From Codonopsis lanceolata (taxonomy: Eukaryota > Streptophyta > Magnoliopsida > Asterales > Campanulaceae): a stretch of 64,000 nt of DNA. Made by a program: the position numbers and the translations under genes. The stretch lies in the NCBI GenBank assembly GCA_013146195.2, contig CM028377.1, positions 20,052,796 to 20,116,795 on the forward strand. Reading direction: 5' to 3'. The notes under the pieces are model-generated. The model saw only the letters and a program-made list of their open reading frames with translations. It did not search any database and was not told where the DNA came from. Shown in pieces: positions 24,269 through 36,819 of this stretch (its first letter is position 1; each line of letters starts with the position of its first letter).

Positions 24269-24368
24269 NNNNNNNNNNNNNNNNNNNNNNNNNNNNNNNN
24301 NNNNNNNNNNNNNNNNNNNNNNNNNNNNNNNNNNNNNNNNNNNNNNNNNNNNNNNNNNNNNNNNNNNN
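24269..24368. other. Assembly gap, 100 N
   Basis: Exactly 100 N, the usual placeholder for a gap of unknown size. The junction between the SIRE-like relic and the next Copia element, probably including an LTR of each, is missing here. Confidence 0.98.
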
Positions 24369-24571
24369 GATTTGTTCTATCTTATTTCTTTTGTTTAAAT
24401 TATCAATTTATGAATATTTTACGTTATGCATACTTTGGTTGTGATTACGAGCCTCGCGGATTTTCCCTCCTTACGTGTATGATGTAATTATGTTTAGTAA
24501 TTGATTTTTGGAACAAAAGTGAATCAAATATATATATGATCATGTCTTATTTTTTGATAAATTGTAGTGAA

Positions 24572-27500
24572 ATGGCTTCTAAGAATGTAATCGTGACCTT
24601 AACAAGGGTGAGAATTGGATGGCACAAACTATAGTGTTTGGCAAAGGAAAATCACGTATTTGCTAAATGAGCAAGAGGTTCGGACAACCTAGATCTTGTG
24701 ATGGTAGAACGAGAGATGGGTAATTTGACCATCACCACATCGCCGAGAAAATGCAGGAATTCCTTATGGAAAAAGAAAGATCGATGTGCAGCTTTACTAT
24801 CTTGAGTAGCATGCATAATGATCGATTAGCGAGTTTGAGTGCGACTACAAAACAAATGTGGGGCGACATTAAGCACATTTATAGAATACTTACGCTACAA
24901 AGTTGAGGACTTTGACTTACAAGTTTGAAACTTTATAAGATTGTCGAGAAGCGTAACATTAAACAACTACGTGATATGTCGAATGATTCGTGATCTTAAA
25001 GGCTTTGGTTCTATCTTATCGATGATGGCAAAGTTCAATGATGATTCGTTCAGCTGAAGTAGTTTGAGGCGTATCTTGACTCATCACGGACTCCATTGGA
25101 CTTTTGCGGATGTATCTCGCCATGTTGAGCTTGGTGAGTGTCATGAAGCGAATCGCGCGATAAGTCTTTGCGACTCGTGATCTTGCTCTTGTTTCCCTTG
25201 AGGGTCCCATAAGCCACAGACAGCATAAGAAACAAGCTAAAGGCAAGAAAGACTCATAATTTGGGCCCAAAGTGACAAGATTGCTAAGCGAAGTAGAGGC
25301 AAAAAGAATATTGCTAGCGAAGTCTAAGCTGTGGTGCCTTGGGTCATTTGCTCGGACTTGTCAGGCCCAGAGTATCCTTAATCCTATCTCCATGCGAAGT
25401 TGTGTTTGCTCTCATGTTTTATTAGGCGACTCTCTCTCACAGTGTGGATTGTAGACTCGAGCTCAACCAAACATGTGAGGATCGAGAAGGATTTGTAGAT
25501 TATCGAAAAGTTCTTGTGGGTACAAGAAGAATTTTCATGGGAAAGCGATTAGTGCATTTGAAGTCAAAGGAGTTGGCTCATACCAACTTCAATTGCGGAG
25601 TGGGCCTTACATTGACTCTTCATGAAGTTCTTTATGCACTGAATTCGACATAATCTATTATCGGTGTACAATAGCTAGGACATGGATATTCTTTTAATTT
25701 TAGTGATGATCACTTGGATATTTGTTTTGGTGATGAGATTTTGGGACATGGTTTTTGTCGAATAATTTCTTTAAATTAGATTTGTTGGATTCCCATAATT
25801 CTTACGGTAAATTTCTTCTCTGCATTATGGATTCTATAGATTGGCTAGAAGGCCTATTGGGGTCTCTCACAAAGTCAACCTACCTTGTGTGAATCTTGTT
25901 TGGCGAGGAAAAGCTTGCCGGCCTTTTGGTAAGGGCAAAAGAGCCACATCCATTAGGATTAGTCCATTCGGACATTTGCGGACCAATGAATGTTAGGACA
26001 CGTCATGGAACTTCCTATTTTCTCACTTTTATCGATGACTACACCGTTATGGTTATGTTTACCTTATTTCTCACCGCGATGAAGCTCTCAAGTGTTTTGA
26101 GAGCTTTCTCATGAGGTTGAGATCAAAGGATAAAAGCTTTTAGAGCGGCCGGGGCCGTGAATATTTATCGATCAATTTAAGAATTGTGTGAGAAAAAGGG
26201 AATCGGCGATAGTTGACAATTCCTAGAACTCCTTAACAAAATGGTGTTGCGAGCGAAGGAATCGAACATTGTTGGAAATGGTTAGGTCAACGATGGCACA
26301 TGCCAACCTCCCATTTCGTTTTGGGGGATGCGCTAATATTGCCGCTACATATTTAGCAAGTGCCTTCTAAGTCGGTTCACAACCCCTTATGAACTTTGGA
26401 AGGTGAGAAGCCTAAATTGGGGCATCTTCATCCTTGGGGTTGTGCGAGGTTATGTCCATAGTACCTCGATAAGTTTGGAAAACTAGGCCACAGAGGAAAC
26501 AAGTGTGTTTTCATAAGGTATTCGAGATACCTCAAGGGGTTATGTTATGTACGGTGGAAAACGACATAGGAATGGTGAAACAAAGTCGCAATGTTGATTT
26601 CATTGAGAATGATTTCCACATATAGGTGAAGTTAGGAAAGACTTTGAACTTTTTTGAGATGGAAGAAAGAACATATGACATCTTTTGGCGAAGGTGGGGA
26701 ATGCCTCAACCTAATCTACTGTACAACATGAGGTTGAGCCTATGGAAATCGCCGAGAGTCAAGGTGATCTTCATCAGTGGGAGTATGGATCCTAGTGGGA
26801 GTCCGATACTAGAGCGAAAAGTAAGGTGGAAATATACCTGCAAATCGTCGATTCGCGATCGAAGAGGAATCTTTCTAACTACTTCTTACAATTCTAGTGA
26901 GCCTACATCGTTCAAAAGCTCTTTCTTTACACTGAATAATGAATGGATATTGAATGGAAGATGAAATTTCCTCTATGAAAAGAATCGGGTTTGGGAGTTA
27001 GTTGATCTTCCGCAAGGTCGCAAGACTATTGAAACAAATGGGTTTTCAAAGTCAAGCGAAAGCAGATGGATCAATTGACAAATATAAGGCACGTCTTGTG
27101 GCGAAGGCTTTACCCAAAGAGAGGGTTTAGACTATGAGGAGACATTCTCCCATGTGGTGAGATTTTCCCTGTTCGCCTAATCCTAGCGATAGTAGCGCAC
27201 ATGGATCTAGAACTTTATCAGATGGATGTTAAAACTACTTTTCTCAATGGAGAACTAGATGAAGAGATCTATATGACTCAACCAGAGGGTTTTGAAGTCA
27301 AGGGACAAAGTGCAAAGTGTGCCGACTCAAGCGTTCCATCTGGTCTCAAACAATCATCTAGGCAGGTGGTACATTCGCTTTCATCAAGCGATAACCTCAA
27401 TTGGCTTTGTGATGATTGAGGAAGACCATTGTGTATATGTTAAACAATCCAAGAAAAGATCTTGATCTGTCATTATATGTTGATGACATCCTACTAGGCG

Positions 27501-28435
27501 GGAATGATATGGAGATGATAAATGCCACTAAAGAGTGGTTGTCTGCGCTTTTCGATATATGAGACTTGGGTGAAGCAAGCTATGTGCTTGGAGTAAAAGT
27601 CATTAGGGATCGTTCGAAAAGATTTCTCGGTTTGTCTCAAGAGACTTACATTAAGAAAGTTATCGAACGATTTGGCATGACTAACTCAAAACCCGTTGTC
27701 ACTCCAATGGAAAAAGGATGTGTCCTTAGTACAAACCAATGCCCTAAGAATGAAGAAGAGAAGAGAAATGTCTACGACTCCATCATGCGAATCTGGTAGG
27801 AAGCTTGATGTATGCTATGGTGTGTACTCGGCCGACCTATGCTTTGCGGTTGGGATGTTGAGTCGATTCCAAAGTAATCGGACCTCAACAACTTTGGATG
27901 GCGATGAAGAGGGTTACGTTACTTGGTGGGAACCACAAATTTAACCTTATGTTACCAAGGTGGGGATTTGAGCTTGAAAGGTTTCAGCGCGCGGATTGGG
28001 TGGAGATGTAGATGGTTATAAATCTACTTCGACTTGGGCTTTTCCTCCTTAGTGGTGGAGCTATCTCTTGGAGTAGCAAGCGGAGGCACTAGCACCACCC
28101 TATCTACGATGGAGTCGAGTACATGCATGCTTGCTCAGGTGCGGTTCAAGAAGCTATGTGGTTGAGGAGTTTTCTTCAACATCTTGATGTTGACGCATGT
28201 GGATCGATCACGTCTGTAGTCATTGCTTGTGATAGCATGGCTGCTTTAGGTTACACTAAAGATCCCAAGTATCATGGGAAGACGAAACACATTAACATCA
28301 AGTATCATTTCACTAGAGACATGGTTGCGAAAAAGAAAGTTGTTCTAGAATATATTCCTACTAGAAGCATGTTGGTGACCATATGACTAAGCCTCTAGCT
28401 AGAGATCTTTCGAGGATCATATGTTGGGTCTAGGG
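24572..28435 (+). pseudogene. Relic gag-pol of the third Copia element
   Basis: Gag begins at ATG 24572 (MASKN...). The protease is at 25445 (WIVDSSSTKHV); the core has become D-S-S, with Gly replaced by Ser at 25460-25462. Integrase pieces are at about 25900-26600 (LGLVHSDICGPMN, FLTFIDDYT). RT is at about 26960-27800, with YQMDVKTTFLNGE, an intact YVDD at 27476-27487 and GEASYVLGVKVIRDRSK. RNase H is at about 28123-28385 (VIACDSMAAL, KTKHINIKYHF). Every block is separated by stops or shifts. The final segment (TKPLARDLS-like) ends near 28435. Confidence 0.88.
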
Positions 28436-29531
28436 CTTCGTAGGATTTGACATTTATTCGAGAACACTTTTGTTGACATTTGATTATTTTTCATTATCAT
28501 TTGAATAAATTGCGGTTTCATTTTATTCCTTTTATATGTTAATTGGATATTTTAATGTGAAATTGCATAGCATATATATTTTGATTAAAAAGATGTAAGT
28601 GGATATTGAATTGGCCCTCTCACGGGTAATTCACCTTGTCGCTAGGTGGGCGAAAGTTGAGATAGTAAAAGTCTTTGGCACCTAAGGGGAATGTACGCAA
28701 TGACATTACATATATCGCCTTGGCATACGGCCAAGATGAGACTTTTTATAAATGTCGACTTTATATCCAAAGGAAAAGTCCAAATGTGAGATCTTAAAAG
28801 GAATACTAGAAGAGTGACTACTTTTAATTACTCAGGTTAGACACCAGAAGGGCGGCTAGACTAAGGTTCGTATGGCGTTTGAGCATGACATGCCTACTTC
28901 GTGTGGGAGTTCCGCCATAGCATACACATCATCTTGTGTATGTGACTATAATGCGACTTAAGAAAGTGATTGAATGATCCTGCTTCATCAGCATGTGAGT
29001 TCTAGTGATCAAATCCGGAGTCACGATTATACCCCATGTGACTTAGAACTATATCATGAACTTGGGCGTTGATGATGCTACTTTGGCATGCTTGAAAGCC
29101 AGCAGACTATGCACATCTGATCTGGAGGAGCATTCTTTGGGAAGCGATTAATCAAGAGTGATTGATATGAGTGTCTAAGGAAGATAGTATGATATGCATC
29201 TCTATTTTTGTGTTTCAATGCCATGGCGATCATATTGAACATATGGTTCAAGAGATTGATCTTGATACACAAACATGTTGAGGTTTAAGCACCACTATTG
29301 AGGGATTGAGGATGCTTAAATTGATGTATATATACGGTCTGAGGTATAGACGAGTTTTGTTTTCTAACGAGGATGTTTTATGCTGGTCAGATGGTGATTT
29401 GGTATAGCGCTCCACCCTTTATCTTTCTCGTCATGTCGCACGCTTCACTTCCAGTATGAAGAGGCAGTGTTTAACGGGGTTCGATGATACGATGTGGTTA
29501 GAGAGGTGAGTCCATGTGTGCGAGTGAGAGA

Positions 29532-29782
29532 TGTTAGTAATTGGGCTTGTGGTCCGATTATTTACTTCCGCCCACATGGAATATATATTTATATTATTAT
29601 TGGTTAATTAGTTTCCTAATCCGAATGAGTTTGGGATTGACTTAACTTAACCTACAAGAAATAGGGTTTCTGGGTAATAATATAAATAGGACAACTAAAG
29701 GGGTAAAACCCTAATACAAAAGATTAGAAGAACACATCTTCTATTGAATTGGCCGCCCCCTCTCTCTCTCCTAAATCTATCT
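29532..29782 (+). repeat. Truncated 3' LTR of the third Copia element
   Basis: Begins TGTTAG after a purine tract, contains a TATA-like tataaatagg at about 29682-29691 and a leader-like aaaaccctaatac stretch. It has no terminal CA before joining unrelated sequence at 29783. The LTR identity rests on context, because no second copy is in the window. Confidence 0.55.
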
Positions 29783-30651
29783 TTTTGATACCATCAAGGT
29801 GAATGGAGGCACTGTTGAGGTCTGATACCCTCACAGTGAACCAGTAGGTAGTTGCTGGCACTGGGGCTGGAGTTGCTGTGTACCCCCACTGTGTACCCCA
29901 ACTGAGCGAATCAAGTGCAAATTTTGTAATCTTTGGGTTAAATTGATCATATGGAAGTTTGAACTTATAATTTTTTATATACATTCAGACCCATTCCATT
30001 CAGTTGCCAAAGAGGGTTAAATTAATCATATGAAAGTTTGAACTTATAAGTTTTTATATGCAAAATTGTGTCCATTCAACAGAAGATCACACCATCATTC
30101 AGTTTCAAGAATGTTGGCCTCATAAACTAATCAGGTTGCAACTTGATCAAGCAATTTCTCATGATAAATTTGGTTATAATTAAAAAGACAGGTTCTTCAA
30201 ATAAACAAATCAGGTTGCAACTTGATCAAACAACTTATAATTTTTTACATTCCAATCAGTTGCCAAAGAGGGTTAAATTAATCATATGAAAGTTTGAACT
30301 TATAATTTTTTATATGCAAAATTATTTCCATTCAACAGAAATTGTAAACTTCAAGAATGTTGGCATCATAAACTAATCAGGTTGCAGCTTGATCAAGCAA
30401 TTTTAAAAAGACAGGTTCTTCAAATAAAGAACAACAGAGTACCCTACTTTCCGATGATGTTGCAATGATTTGTTTTTCCGACTACCTTAACTTCTATTAG
30501 GATTCTTGGAACTAAACTAAACGGGGTACAACCTCAATACCAAAATGCATTCAGACCCATTCCAAAAGCAAAAAAGAAGGCACATACTCAAACAAAGATA
30601 AAAGAAGGTTCAGAATGTATATACAACTTTTCACATGAACACACTCACACA
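29783..30651 (+). repeat. Left copy of the inverted host-like segment, part 1
   Basis: Matches the reverse complement of about 38560-39365. It begins with the last five codons of a mitochondrial carrier exon (F-D-T-I-K, 29784-29798), then intron-like, AT-rich sequence with repeated modules (attaatcatatgaaagtttg; cataaactaatcaggttgca) also found in the right copy. It ends with ctcacaca (30644-30651), the left target-site duplication of the hAT element. The segment resumes at 36561 on the other side of that element. Confidence 0.85.
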
Positions 30652-30755
30652 CTATGTTGCACGGATACGGATACGCAGATATGGATTCGCGGATACGAGA
30701 TACAGGGATACGAGATTTTTGAAAAATCCCGGATACGGATACGTGGGGGGTAAAG
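30652..30755. repeat. Terminal inverted repeat and subterminal ggatacg motifs, 3' end of hAT A
   Basis: The TIR starts at 30652. The ggatacg motif recurs about five times between 30661 and 30742, in the same style as the opposite end at 36370-36560. Clustered short motifs next to the TIR are typical of hAT transposase-binding sites. Confidence 0.8.
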
Positions 30756-30907
30756 GGTAAATATTCAAACTATAAGGACTAAAGTGTAAATATTCAAACT
30801 ATAAGGACCAAAATGTAAATATTCAACATAAGCACTAAAATATAAATATTCAACATCCAAAATAAAAATATTGAACATCTAAAATAGAAATATTCAACAC
30901 ACAAAAA

Positions 30908-33166
30908 CTATTCTTCGACGTTATCTTCGACTTCTTCACAAATAAACGATTCTAACTCCGGTTCATCTAATGAAAGATTCGCCATCTCGAGGAATCCAAC
31001 ATCATCCATGCTTCCGAACTCATCTCCACAAATATCCCACATCTTGGTCTTCTCACTTTGGTGTTCCGGATTGTTACATGACAAAAAACGGAGATTGTTA
31101 TGCACAAATATCAAATGCTCGGCACGTTTTGGAGCTAACTTGTTCCTTCTAAGTGAGTGAATAAAAGAATATGTGCTCCAATTTCTTTCACAACAAGAGG
31201 AGGAGGATGGTTGTCCAAACAATTTCATAGCCAATGTCTGAATAGGTGAACCCTGCCCATAAGCTGCCCACCATAACCGTGGCTCAATATCATTCATCGC
31301 CTCGATGGCAGCACTATTATTAAAAATACCTTCACTCATAGCAAACATAGTATAAGGACAAGTAGCAGCTTTAAAATCTTCACTTCCAAACATCCTTTTA
31401 AAACACTTGATTCTTTCAGAGGAAACTTATGAATCCTCATTAGGAGCAACTCTTCCTTCTCCTCCTTCAAGCCATTTCTTGCTATAGTACCTACATTAAA
31501 CATGATTTTCATATCATATCCATAATGTATAAAGTCCGACAGATTCATTGACGAAAAATGAGTTAATAAGTGATAGTTACATGGGATTTAATGAATGTGC
31601 TAGACAATGGAGTGGCGTATTATTTTTGGTCCATCTTGCCAAAAGAATTCCATGGACCGCATCCCAAAATGCAAATTCCTTATTTGCCAATAACCTCTCA
31701 TGCTCATAGATAACCTTCTTCACCTTCTTAATCATGGAATCCCATATCTCATAAACTAGATAGAGGCAAGATTTATCAGTATCACAAGCACGAAGCATGT
31801 CATAAATAGGGCCAGTAAAATCAATAATGTAATATATCTTCTTCCACCATCCATCATTCAACACAAAGTCACGAATGGTTTCTGCGGCTCTTCTATCATC
31901 GTCTTTATAGTTTTTCCACTCATCACTAAGCACCATATTTTCTAAAGAACGTCTAATGAGTTTAAATCTTCTAAGCATCACAACAATAGAAGTAAACCGA
32001 GTATCCGCTACCGCAAGCAACTTCAGTGTGCTAAAACGATTAAAAATAGCCAATCGCACCTGATGGTTCATCACAAAATTTTTTACAAACAATACATCAT
32101 CATGCACTGTAGTAATCCAACCACATTCAAGGAACACCTCTTGGTTGCTATTAACATTCTTCGCTGCACAAATGTTTTTTAATGCAAGATTAAGAGTATG
32201 CACAACACAAGGAGTCCAATAAATACCCGAAAACTTGCCTTCAATTATCTCTCCAGCTGCTTTGCAATTAGCAGCATTATCTGTGATTACTTGAACAACC
32301 TTACTATCCCCAACCTCATTAATCACCTCTTCCAATTTTGCAGCTATAAAATGTTTATCTTCAACAAAACCTGAACAATCAATTGATTTGATAAACATAG
32401 GGCCACTTTCTGAGACAACCATGAAATTTATAATTGGCCTGCGTTGAGGATCACTCCAACCATCGGACACAATAGTCACCCTTTTTTTTATCCCATTTAC
32501 TTTTTATTGGCTCAAACAATCTCTCCACGTGTGCTTTTTCTTGCAGCAAAAGTGTTGTCCTAAGTTTATTGTACCCAAGAGGAACATAACCACCCAGATT
32601 AGTATTAGCTGCAAATGAAAAAGCATGCACAAAATGTGGATTTCTAGCCAAGTTAAAAAGTAAACCCGAAGTATAGAACATCCTAGCAATTTCAGTGTCC
32701 AACTGATTTCTGTTTTGAATGTCAAAAGCCATCTCAATTGCAGAGTCACCTTTTTCTTTTTTTATGTGAGCTGGGAGAACGAGAATCCTTGGGGTTGGGT
32801 AATTCCAGTAGGGGGTAAAGAACTAGTGCAACCAGGGAGTGGAACTATCTTAGACTTTTGTAATTCTAATTTCTTTTCTGCTTCTTCATCAAGCTTCTTC
32901 ATCTCTATCAAATGTTCTACGGTCACATTTCTACAAGCCCCAATTCCCTTTCCACTAATCTTTATGAGATGAGCTTTAACTCAGGTATAACTACCCACAA
33001 AACTCTTATTACAATAATTATATACCCATTTCCTATTACCACCAATACTTGCATCTTTTTCTATACTTGATACATACTTCCATAAAGGGTTTTGTTCCTC
33101 ATCAATTCCAATTTTTCGAACGGATGAAGAAGCAACGCTACTGGAACCATAACCGGAAGATGTCAT
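30908..33166 (-). pseudogene. hAT transposase pseudogene (element A)
   Basis: Reading on the minus strand, the start ATG is at 33166 (MTSSGYGSSSVASSSVRKIG). A BED-type zinc finger (KWVYNYCNKSFVG) follows, then a linker, then a DUF659-type catalytic region (VTIVSDGWSDPQRRP, VVQVITDNAANC, WTPCVVHTLNLAL; 32479-31577). Last is the hAT C-terminal dimerisation domain (CCERNWSTYSFIHS) and an acidic tail to 30908. The whole would be about 750 residues. Breaks: the first zinc-finger cysteine is Tyr, and there is a TGA in place of an Arg codon just after the finger. A shift lies in a T run near 32484, with more near 31560 and 31395. The second copy at 37720 keeps both zinc-finger residues. Confidence 0.92.
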
Positions 33167-33301
33167 ATTCAAAATAATCAAAATTGAAAAACAAATTAAA
33201 AAATATTGTAAGTATTTCAAGCTTTCAATTGATAATTGATACAATTAGATACTAAATTTTACTAAAAATACAAAACAACAAATTACATAGATATACTATA
33301 G

Positions 33302-33303
<2 letters not shown>

Positions 33304-33377
<74 letters not shown>
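33304..33377. repeat. (AT)n and (AAT)n microsatellites next to a LINE tail
   Basis: About 35 bp of AT repeat followed by roughly 29 bp of AAT repeat. They end at the T run that is the LINE poly(A) tail on the minus strand. The AT part is probably an expansion of the hAT's own sequence, because element B has a shorter AT-rich stretch at the same place. Confidence 0.85.
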
Positions 33378-35790
33378 TTTTTTTTTTGTTTTTTTTTGAT
33401 GAAACAGGGACGGTACCCTGCAGGATTTTATTTATAATAGAAAAATGATACAAACTTGAGGGGGACAACCAGCCTGGCCCTTATAAATGGGAGGACAAAG
33501 GAGCCTAACCTCGAAAAGCAAATAACAGACAATACAAAGACTGAAATAAGAATTAAGAAACACGGACATAAGCAGTCTCCGATTTGTCGAGAGCGATAAG
33601 ACCTCGAATCTTGGTCGGGAAAGAAAGAGACGAATCAAAAAACGCGTCCGATCGACAGTCACATCCCAGATTAGCCAGAGCATCTGCCACTGAGTTGGCT
33701 TCCCGATAAACATGGCGCAGGACAATATCCAATTCCTGAATGAGCTTTAAGATGGACCGGAATAAATAAGCACAGAGCCAAGGAGGCTTACCAATTCCGT
33801 TAATACAATCAACGACCGTTTTAGAATCCAGTTCAATTATAGACTGAGACCAACCCTTTTGTTGAAGCCAACGTAACCCATGTAAGAGAGCAGAGTATTC
33901 TGCCTGAACACTATTACCGTCTCCATAAAAGTTAGCAAAAGCAAGAATCAAATCCCCATTATTGTTGCGAATAATGCCCCCACCCGAACTTGGACCCGGA
34001 TTACCTCTACTTGCTCCATCGCAATTTAGCTTCAGCACTCCCAATGGGGGTTTCAACCAGTGCACTGAACGGATAATAGTCGATCGAGATCAACATAATC
34101 TAGCTATGAATAGAAAGTCCCCGACAGATCCAGCATTTGAAGAGAAACCCGCGCACTGAAGAATAGAGGAAATAGAGCATCTGATTCTATCCAATAAAAC
34201 CCAAGGCGCGCAGCGAGAATTATTCTGTAAATAGGCGTTTCTATACTTCCATAACTCCCATAGGACTATAGAGGGAGTGATATAGTGAAGAATGTAATGA
34301 TGCAGCGCCAGGCACCAAGCGAAACAAAGCTGTTGATGAGGCGACCAACGTATGATATACCCCAATCCATTGAACTCAGACCAAATACTCCTAGCAATCG
34401 GGCTGTCTATAAAGACACGAGAGTAGGTTTCACTGTGACCCGTCACACAGCAAGAACATCGAGATGCCATATTCACCCCTTTTTTAATAACACTTTCATC
34501 TAATGGAAGTTTCTGCTGCCATAACCGCCACATGAAGACACTCAGATTTTTCGGAATATGTTTATGCCAAATGAATTTGGAAGAGGAAAGAATTGACCAT
34601 TTTCTCTTTGTAATTTGCCATGCTGAAGAGAGGGTGAACAAACTGTTGCTCGTTTTGGTCCAGCAAGCCACATCAGGCTGATCAGAAATAGCTATGCCGA
34701 GAGATGAGATGGCATTGGCATTGCCCAGGCCAATATCCGAAATAGAGGCGAGTGGGGCCGAAAGCCTCCTTACTCGAACTATCTTCTGGAAGAAGGGTGC
34801 AAAGGGAGGCAGGCATCCAATTATCCGACCAATGATCACCCTTCCGATGATCCATTTAATGTCGTTTCGATTCTTCCCTCATGGAACACATACGCTTCAA
34901 GAATAAGATCCGAGTGGAAGAGGACTGGGTGAGGCAGCGAAAGCGTATTTGGCACGCAAAAACTGGCTCCAAAGACTATTGGAGGAGCGGAAACGCCACC
35001 AAAGTTGCATAGCAAAGGCACGAACAACATCGGGAACAGATCTGATACCAATACCACCTTCCTCTATAGGGCGACAACATTTGTCCCATGCGATCCAATG
35101 AACTTTTTGTTTACTAGCTATCGAGCCCCAAAAGAAGTTAGCAAAAATTATGTGGATGTGATTAATGACATTCATCGGGGGATCTAGAACAGCGATTTGA
35201 TACATCACAAGCGAGTGTAAAGAATTGATGAGAGTGATTCTCCGAAGCTTGAAAGAAAAGCCCCCGACCACGAGTCAATTTTAGCATGTAGACGACTGAT
35301 AAGCGGATCAAAAATACTTTTCTTTTTCCGGCCTTCGAAAAGGGGGGATCCCAAGTAGGTAACTGGCAATAATTTGCGATTGAAGCCCACATTTCTTTTT
35401 ATAGAAGCAGCCTTTGAATCCCCCGTTTTGGTAGAGACAATGAAACAGCTCTTACCTGAATTAATAGATTGACCTGAACATTGCTCGTAAGCTTCCAACA
35501 GAATACGATGTTGAGTAAGAGAGCGTTTGTTCCCATTCTGATAACAATATCATCCGCGAAAGCCGGATGAAATAATTGGGCCGACCACCGGTAGAAGAGT
35601 AGGCAAAACTCGGATGAGATAGGTGAAGGTTGTTTAAGCACGCTAAGAACCTCTGCTATGATAAAAAGACTCGGGGGATAAAGGATCGCCTTGACGTAAA
35701 CCACGGGAAGAAGGAAAAAATCCCACTGAGCATCCATTCACCAGAACCGAGAAATGATTATTAGAAATAGAACGCCAGATCAAATCAATA
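33376..35790 (-). mobile_element. 5'-truncated LINE (L1 type with RNase H) inside hAT A
   Basis: The 3' end is a poly(A) tail (T run at about 33376-33399 on the plus strand). The element reads leftward from about 35790, where it begins inside the RT domain. The RT part is followed by a zinc-binding RT-associated domain and an RNase H domain. The flanking hAT sequence resumes at about 35785 (aataagtgtaca). The target-site duplication is not clear in this AT-rich stretch. Confidence 0.9.
33553..35770 (-). pseudogene. LINE ORF2 C-terminal pseudogene (RT, zf-RVT, RNase H)
   Basis: In order on the minus strand: the RT motif GLRQGDPLSP near 35690; the catalytic F-A-D-D near 35560; and RT thumb sequence (VTYLGSPLFEGRKK, then KVHWIAWDKCCRPIEEGG) to about 34900. 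Next is a zf-RVT domain (FIWHKHIPKNLSVFMWRLWQ, 34839-34090). Last is an RNase H domain at 34065-33553 with LNCDGASRGNPGP, the E of AEYSALLHGL, the D of ELDSKTV and REANSVADALAN, that is, all four acidic residues. Shifts separate the RT pieces. The RNase H frame is intact (170 residues). Confidence 0.92.
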
Positions 35791-36560
35791 AGTGTACAAT
35801 ATATATTACATATTTAAATAAGTGTACAGTGAGTACACAACTGCACATTACATATTACACAGTATTGTCAAACAATTTGTACAAGTGAGTGGTGAGAGCC
35901 TGAGTGCCTGACAGGCTGTAAAGGACTAAAGGGCCGGCTGTATTATGTATACACTATAGTGGATATATATATATATATATATGATATTTGATTATTTGCT
36001 TTCTTTAAAGAATAAAAAGACTAAAGTAACCAGTAAGGCAGCAGTAACCACTAACCACCACTTTACTAAGTTACTAATCTTACTCTCTGTAAGACGTCAA
36101 CAACATACCACTCTTTGACTTTGTAAGGCGTCGTCGGTGTCGGCCCAGTGAAGTGGCGGCGTGAAGCGAACGTTGAAGTGAACTGAAGGCTGAAGGCTCC
36201 GAACCACTGAAGCAGAGCGGCGGCGGTGCCGGTTGGCGGATGCTTGCTAGGGCTACGCATGAAGGCTTCGGTTCGGTTCGCTATGTTTTCTGTAATCTAT
36301 GCGTCGTCTACTTGTATCTCTCTAGTCGGTCTAAATACCCATTTTTTGGAAGACAAAGTGGCCATTATGTATCCAGATTCGTGTATGTATCCGGATTTAC
36401 GGAACCCATATCCGAGTACCCGTATCCAAACTTTTGAAATTTTGTCAAAACGGACCCTGTACGTATCCAAGCGCGTATTCGACGTATCCCTCGCGTATCC
36501 GTATCTGGCACGTGTCGGATACGTGAGACGCTTGCATCCTAGCGTATCCATGCATCATAG
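35785..36560 (-). repeat. Left arm of the hAT palindrome (5' end of hAT A)
   Basis: Matches the reverse complement of 36820-37560 (5' end of hAT B) through the TIR, the cgtatcc-rich subterminal block, a GC-rich exon-like stretch (about 36100-36250) and the AT-rich leader. A 259-bp spacer, 36561-36819, separates the arms. Confidence 0.9.
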
Positions 36561-36819
36561 CTCACACACTCAAACAAAGATAAAAGAAGGTTTAAAATAG
36601 CATACCTTGCAATGCAGAACTTCAGAGACGAAAGAGATGAAGAACAGGGAACTTCGGAGACGAAAAAGCACTGTGATTGAAAACCGTACATTTTCTGTGG
36701 AAGAAGGTACAATTGCTTCAAAACAGGAAGGGGGAAACAAATTGAAGCAATAACTTGCAGAATAGACGAATATATACAGATACTTACAGTTTCTTTCTTT
36801 TTCTACTGATTCCTTCTTC
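36561..36819 (+). repeat. Left copy of the inverted host-like segment, part 2 (palindrome spacer)
   Basis: Starts with the right TSD copy ctcacaca (36561-36568) and continues the segment interrupted at 30651. It matches the reverse complement of about 38355-38560 up to about 36793. It ends with ccttcttc just before hAT B. Confidence 0.85.

Larger units (their letters stand above)
24369..29782 (+). mobile_element. Third Copia element, decayed, 5' LTR in gap and 3' LTR truncated
   Basis: A relic gag-pol in Copia order is followed by about 1.1 kb of 3' non-coding sequence (28440-29531), then an LTR-like segment starting TGTTAG at 29532 after a purine-rich tract (gcgagtgagaga). The 5' LTR would lie in the gap or just before 24572. 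The 3' LTR stops abruptly at 29782, where the inverted host-like segment begins. No target-site duplication can be judged. Confidence 0.78.
30652..36560 (-). mobile_element. hAT transposon A, 5.9 kb, with TIRs and 8-bp TSD, carrying a LINE
   Basis: The ends are imperfect inverted repeats: ctatgttgcacggatacg at 30652 and, on the other strand from 36560, ctatgatgcatggatacg. A perfect 8-bp duplication, ctcacaca, flanks them (30644-30651 and 36561-36568), as expected for hAT. Subterminal regions are rich in ggatacg/cgtatcc motifs, likely transposase-binding repeats. A transposase pseudogene lies on the minus strand (33166-30908). A 5'-truncated LINE at about 33376-35790 interrupts the untranslated 5' region. 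Without the LINE the element is about 3.5 kb. Confidence 0.93.

Noticed and set aside
24263..24487. A frame spanning the first N gap
   Set aside because: It consists mostly of gap; there is no evidence for a gene.
1175..29782. Endogenous pararetrovirus (caulimovirid) sequence
   Set aside because: Integrase precedes RT, and LTRs, PBS and polypurine tracts are present, which is Copia architecture. No movement or coat protein motifs are seen.
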